This document shows, one piece after another, positions 61,726 through 64,000 of a DNA stretch of 64,000 bases. The translations under genes and the position numbers were made by a program. Every line of letters starts with the position of its first letter. Positions within the stretch are counted from its first letter, which is position 1. The stretch is taken from contig JAGNIU010000001.1 in the NCBI GenBank assembly GCA_018000995.1, positions 186,001 to 250,000 of the forward strand. The letters run 5' to 3'. Source of the DNA: Bacteroidia bacterium. Its GTDB lineage: Bacteria; Bacteroidota; Bacteroidia; B-17B0; Aurantibacillaceae. The notes under the pieces were generated by a model that saw only the letters and a list, made by a program, of their open reading frames with translations, was not told where the DNA came from and ran no database searches.

Positions 61726-63479
61726 TATTTTCCTATTTCATTTTGGGCCTTTTCATCCAGCTCTACAATATATTCTGCATCTAACCGTATTACCTGCTCA
61801 AAGGTCATATTCCATTTCTTCGCTTTCTCGTGTATTTGAGCTGTCCAATCTTTTGAACTCAAAATTTTACCGTAAGCAGCCTGCACTTTTCGTTCATGAA
61901 TTACTTTATAAATCTGGTCACTATTAAACGACGTTTCAAACCCGTCTAAATATCCCCAGTCGTAATTAAACTTCACAGTCTTTTTCATTTCAGCTATATC
62001 TTCTTTTCTATACCCAAAATCAACAAGTCTGTCTAATGTGTTTCTATTGGCTAAAACTTTTTTCACTTTCTTTTCTTCATCAAAAAAAACAAAAGGCGAA
62101 TTGTCTTCTACCAAGTTAGTATACGGCTGAGTTCTTAAAGCAAAAATATATGGATCGGGAGAATACCATGTAGGATGATGATTAAGTATCCATTTTGCTA
62201 ATGGAGTGTGTTGATTCTGGCTCCAATCATACTGATTAAATTTTTGGTGGTACAATATTGTTATCGCTTGTGTAAAAAAGAAATAATGAAACAAACTAAA
62301 AGATTTTAAAATATTGAGCTTGTCTGCTAAATAGAAAACGTGAATCATGACAATACAACTTATCCATGAAACATAACGGTTAACAATGGCCATACCGTGA
62401 TTCCAGTTGCCCATAGTAGATATGGTTATACTAATGGCGATAATGCACAACGGAAGAAGCAATGAAAAATCAAACGCCGACTTCTTCTGTCTTATATTTT
62501 TCAGTTCAATAATTAATAAAGGCAAATAGATTAAAAGTATTAAAGGAATAGCTAAAATTAAGCCTTGATTGACATCAAAATAAAATCCTGTAACTCTGTT
62601 CAAGGTAATATACTTGGTGTCTAAAAATCCTGCGTCTTTTATTAAATTGGTTGAATTGTAATTTATTAAATAGAATAAAGGTGGGATGAAAGCAATAGCA
62701 CTCAAAGCAGCAATGATGAGAATGTTCTTTTTGTTAAACCCTTTTTCAATTAATGTTGCCAAACCAATAAATCCTACCAATAATACCAAAGGCTGAGTTT
62801 GCAAACATACAAGCCCCATAACAAACAACGACCAATAATGTTTTTTATTAAAGAAAAGAACCAAGGCAATTGTTACCAATGAAGCCGAAAACACCTCGGT
62901 ATGCTGCCAGCCTAAATACCAGTAGCAGGTGCCAAAACAAAAACAAAGTGCCGCTAAAATTTGTTTGTAAAAATGGAAAGGCGTGAAAAAAAGTAAAACA
63001 ATTGTTGTAAGTATGACCAGAATTGCATTTGTAAAATAAAATGAGCGCAGAGGGCCGTAATGCTGACTAATAGCATAAGACGGTAAATTAATAAGTGAAT
63101 AAAAAAAGAAGTGATAAGAATAGAAATTCTTATTCCTATTCACATAAAATCCTCCCTTACCCTCCCTGAAATCACGTTTCGAAGTTTCAAAATAAACAAT
63201 CAGGTTGTCTACAAATTCTTTTTTATAAAAAACATCCCAGTTGTGATGCTTAACAAATTTTTCTTTAAAGCTCTTAATGTCGCTCGCTTCAATTTTCGGA
63301 CTTAAATGATTGTAAAAAGCTTCAGTCATTAAAATGTACTCAAACCCGTCGCCGGTTACGTAAGGTGTTTTAAAACTGTTAAACGAACGGTACAGATACA
63401 GATAAGAAATCAAAAAGAGCACAAGAATCTTGAGCAAAAATTCTTTATTCGTTATCCGTGAAAAGAGCTCTTTTTTCAT
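61725..63479 (-). CDS. Large membrane protein, GT-C glycosyltransferase-like
   Basis: A 584-residue multi-pass protein with about ten helices, then a soluble tail of about 140 residues (about 440-584). The N-terminal loop has TPYVTGDGFEYILMTEAFY, which fits the acidic motif in the first loop of GT-C enzymes such as GT39, and further helices follow. It overlaps the UbiA gene by one base. The tail is repeated, in changed form, in the next gene: WYSPDPYIFALR, VLANRNTLDRLVDFGYRKEDIAEMKK, KFNYDWGYLDG, IYKVIHERKVQAAYGKI, AQIHEKAKKWNMTFEQV. It may place a sugar from a polyprenyl donor onto a surface molecule. Family assignment is moderate. Confidence 0.65.
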   Translation of the reverse strand: MKKELFSRITNKEFLLKILVLFLISYLYLYRSFNSFKTPYVTGDGFEYILMTEAFYNHLSPKIEASDIKSFKEKFVKHHNWDVFYKKEFVDNLIVYFETSKRDFREGKGGFYVNRNKNFYSYHFFFYSLINLPSYAISQHYGPLRSFYFTNAILVILTTIVLLFFTPFHFYKQILAALCFCFGTCYWYLGWQHTEVFSASLVTIALVLFFNKKHYWSLFVMGLVCLQTQPLVLLVGFIGLATLIEKGFNKKNILIIAALSAIAFIPPLFYLINYNSTNLIKDAGFLDTKYITLNRVTGFYFDVNQGLILAIPLILLIYLPLLIIELKNIRQKKSAFDFSLLLPLCIIAISITISTMGNWNHGMAIVNRYVSWISCIVMIHVFYLADKLNILKSFSLFHYFFFTQAITILYHQKFNQYDWSQNQHTPLAKWILNHHPTWYSPDPYIFALRTQPYTNLVEDNSPFVFFDEEKKVKKVLANRNTLDRLVDFGYRKEDIAEMKKTVKFNYDWGYLDGFETSFNSDQIYKVIHERKVQAAYGKILSSKDWTAQIHEKAKKWNMTFEQVIRLDAEYIVELDEKAQNEIGK

Positions 63480-63542
63480 AAAGGGTAAAAGTAATAAAAA
63501 AGCATGAATTTTCCCTTAAAATTAAGGTTAGAAAAGGGGGAC

Positions 63543-64000
63543 TTAGTCCTCATCTTCAGCCTTCTCCCCCAATGAAACAGCGTATTCAGCATCTTTCAGT
63601 AACACTTCTTCTACTGTTAAATTCCAACTTTTCGCTTTTTGATGAATTTGCTCCATCCAAGACGGTGATGTTTGTATTTTTTTAAGTACTGTTTGTATTT
63701 TACGTTCTCTTAACTTATAAAACACTTGTTCTCCGGTAAGTGTACTTTTATAATCACCATCATTTATATAGGCCCAATCAAAATTAAACTTTAATTTATT
63801 TTTCATGTCAGCAATATCATTTGACGAAAAACCATAATCCTTTAAATCATCGATTTTATTGCGATGCACCATTATCTTTTTTACCAGCTTATGATGAAAA
63901 TATATAATGGGAGAAGATTCAGGATTTAAAACACTTCCCGGAGGGACGCGTCCTGCAAAAATCATTGGATCCGGATTATATACTGCCGGATGATTTCTCA
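63543..64000 (-). CDS. Paralogous membrane protein, C-terminal tail only (partial)
   Basis: Only the last 152 residues are visible; the frame continues beyond the right edge (RNHPAVYNPDPMIFAGR is still open there), so the ATG at 63965 is not the start. The segment matches the tail of the gene at 61725-63479: NHPAVYNPDP/NHHPTWYSPDP, IMVHRNKIDDLKDYGFSSNDIADMKN/VLANRNTLDRLVDFGYRKEDIAEMKK, KFNFDWAYIND/KFNYDWGYLDG, EQIHQKAKSWNLTVEEV/AQIHEKAKKWNMTFEQV. The complete protein is probably also a multi-pass membrane protein. It stops 63 bases before the paralog. Confidence 0.75.
   Translation of the reverse strand, partial: RNHPAVYNPDPMIFAGRVPPGSVLNPESSPIIYFHHKLVKKIMVHRNKIDDLKDYGFSSNDIADMKNKLKFNFDWAYINDGDYKSTLTGEQVFYKLRERKIQTVLKKIQTSPSWMEQIHQKAKSWNLTVEEVLLKDAEYAVSLGEKAEDED

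Noticed and set aside
1-64000. tRNA or rRNA genes, CRISPR arrays, insertion sequences, prophage, riboswitches
   Set aside because: Gaps between genes are short and none shows cloverleaf, regular repeat-spacer, transposase or known riboswitch structure.

Overview
The window comes from a member of the Bacteroidota. The sequence is AT-rich. Three secreted proteins end in type IX secretion (T9SS) type A sorting domains. Several genes are preceded by the Bacteroidota -7 box TAnnTTTG, and lipoproteins and SPI-exported proteins are frequent. IspG is the long form with an inserted domain. The gene set (phenylacetyl-CoA epoxidase, succinyl-CoA:3-ketoacid CoA-transferase, c-type cytochromes) suggests a respiring, aerobic heterotroph. 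No tRNA, rRNA, CRISPR array, transposase or phage gene was seen. Genes are densely packed and no gene-free stretch reaches 300 bases.

Left part (1-4.6 kb): three tandem DUF4412-like secreted proteins (the first cut by the window edge), a small Ig-like lipoprotein, a periplasmic cyclophilin and a class I rRNA methyltransferase. From 4.7 to 17.2 kb lies one long plus-strand run. It starts with a FucP/NagP-type sugar transporter, continues with a diheme TsdA-like thiosulfate dehydrogenase and a split YeeE/TsuA-like thiosulfate channel, and then carries GH20 hexosaminidase, Tat-exported glycosylasparaginase, CutC, GH2 beta-mannosidase and GH92 alpha-mannosidase. The hydrolases together would dismantle the core of asparagine-linked glycans from the outside down to the GlcNAc-Asn bond. 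A sulfur module sits in the middle of this run.

From 17.2 to 25.4 kb come ispG, a halogenase-like flavoprotein and a paaABCD operon. Its C and D genes are separated by a 35-residue membrane peptide and a TPR/SpoIIE phosphatase sensor. From 25.4 to 45 kb there are T9SS cargo proteins (an M43 metalloprotease, an Ig-like protein, a BNR-repeat protein), ruvC, a flippase/GT2/ABC-permease run, hflX with a SirB-like/cytochrome c fusion, and a pair of secreted amidohydrolase-fold proteins of which only one half keeps its metal site.

From 45 kb to the end the theme is energy metabolism next to surface-polymer synthesis: ferredoxin-NADP reductase, PBP1A, then scoA and scoB held apart by an MBOAT/SGNH/lipoprotein O-acylation cassette, followed by a GT39-like transferase, a UDP-galactopyranose-mutase-like flavoprotein and an OafA-like acyltransferase. 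Facing it on the minus strand is a second MBOAT/AlgX-like pair that belongs to an operon with a decaprenyl-phosphate phosphoribosyltransferase-like UbiA protein, a HAD phosphatase, a methyltransferase and two large membrane proteins that share a C-terminal tail. The two operons converge with only two bases between them.

The points most worth a second look are the thiosulfate module inside the N-glycan locus, the phosphatase and micropeptide inside the paa operon, the split scoAB, the possible polyprenyl-phosphoribose pathway, and two intergenic clusters of small palindromes. All functional calls rest on motif and family recognition by eye; no database search was run.
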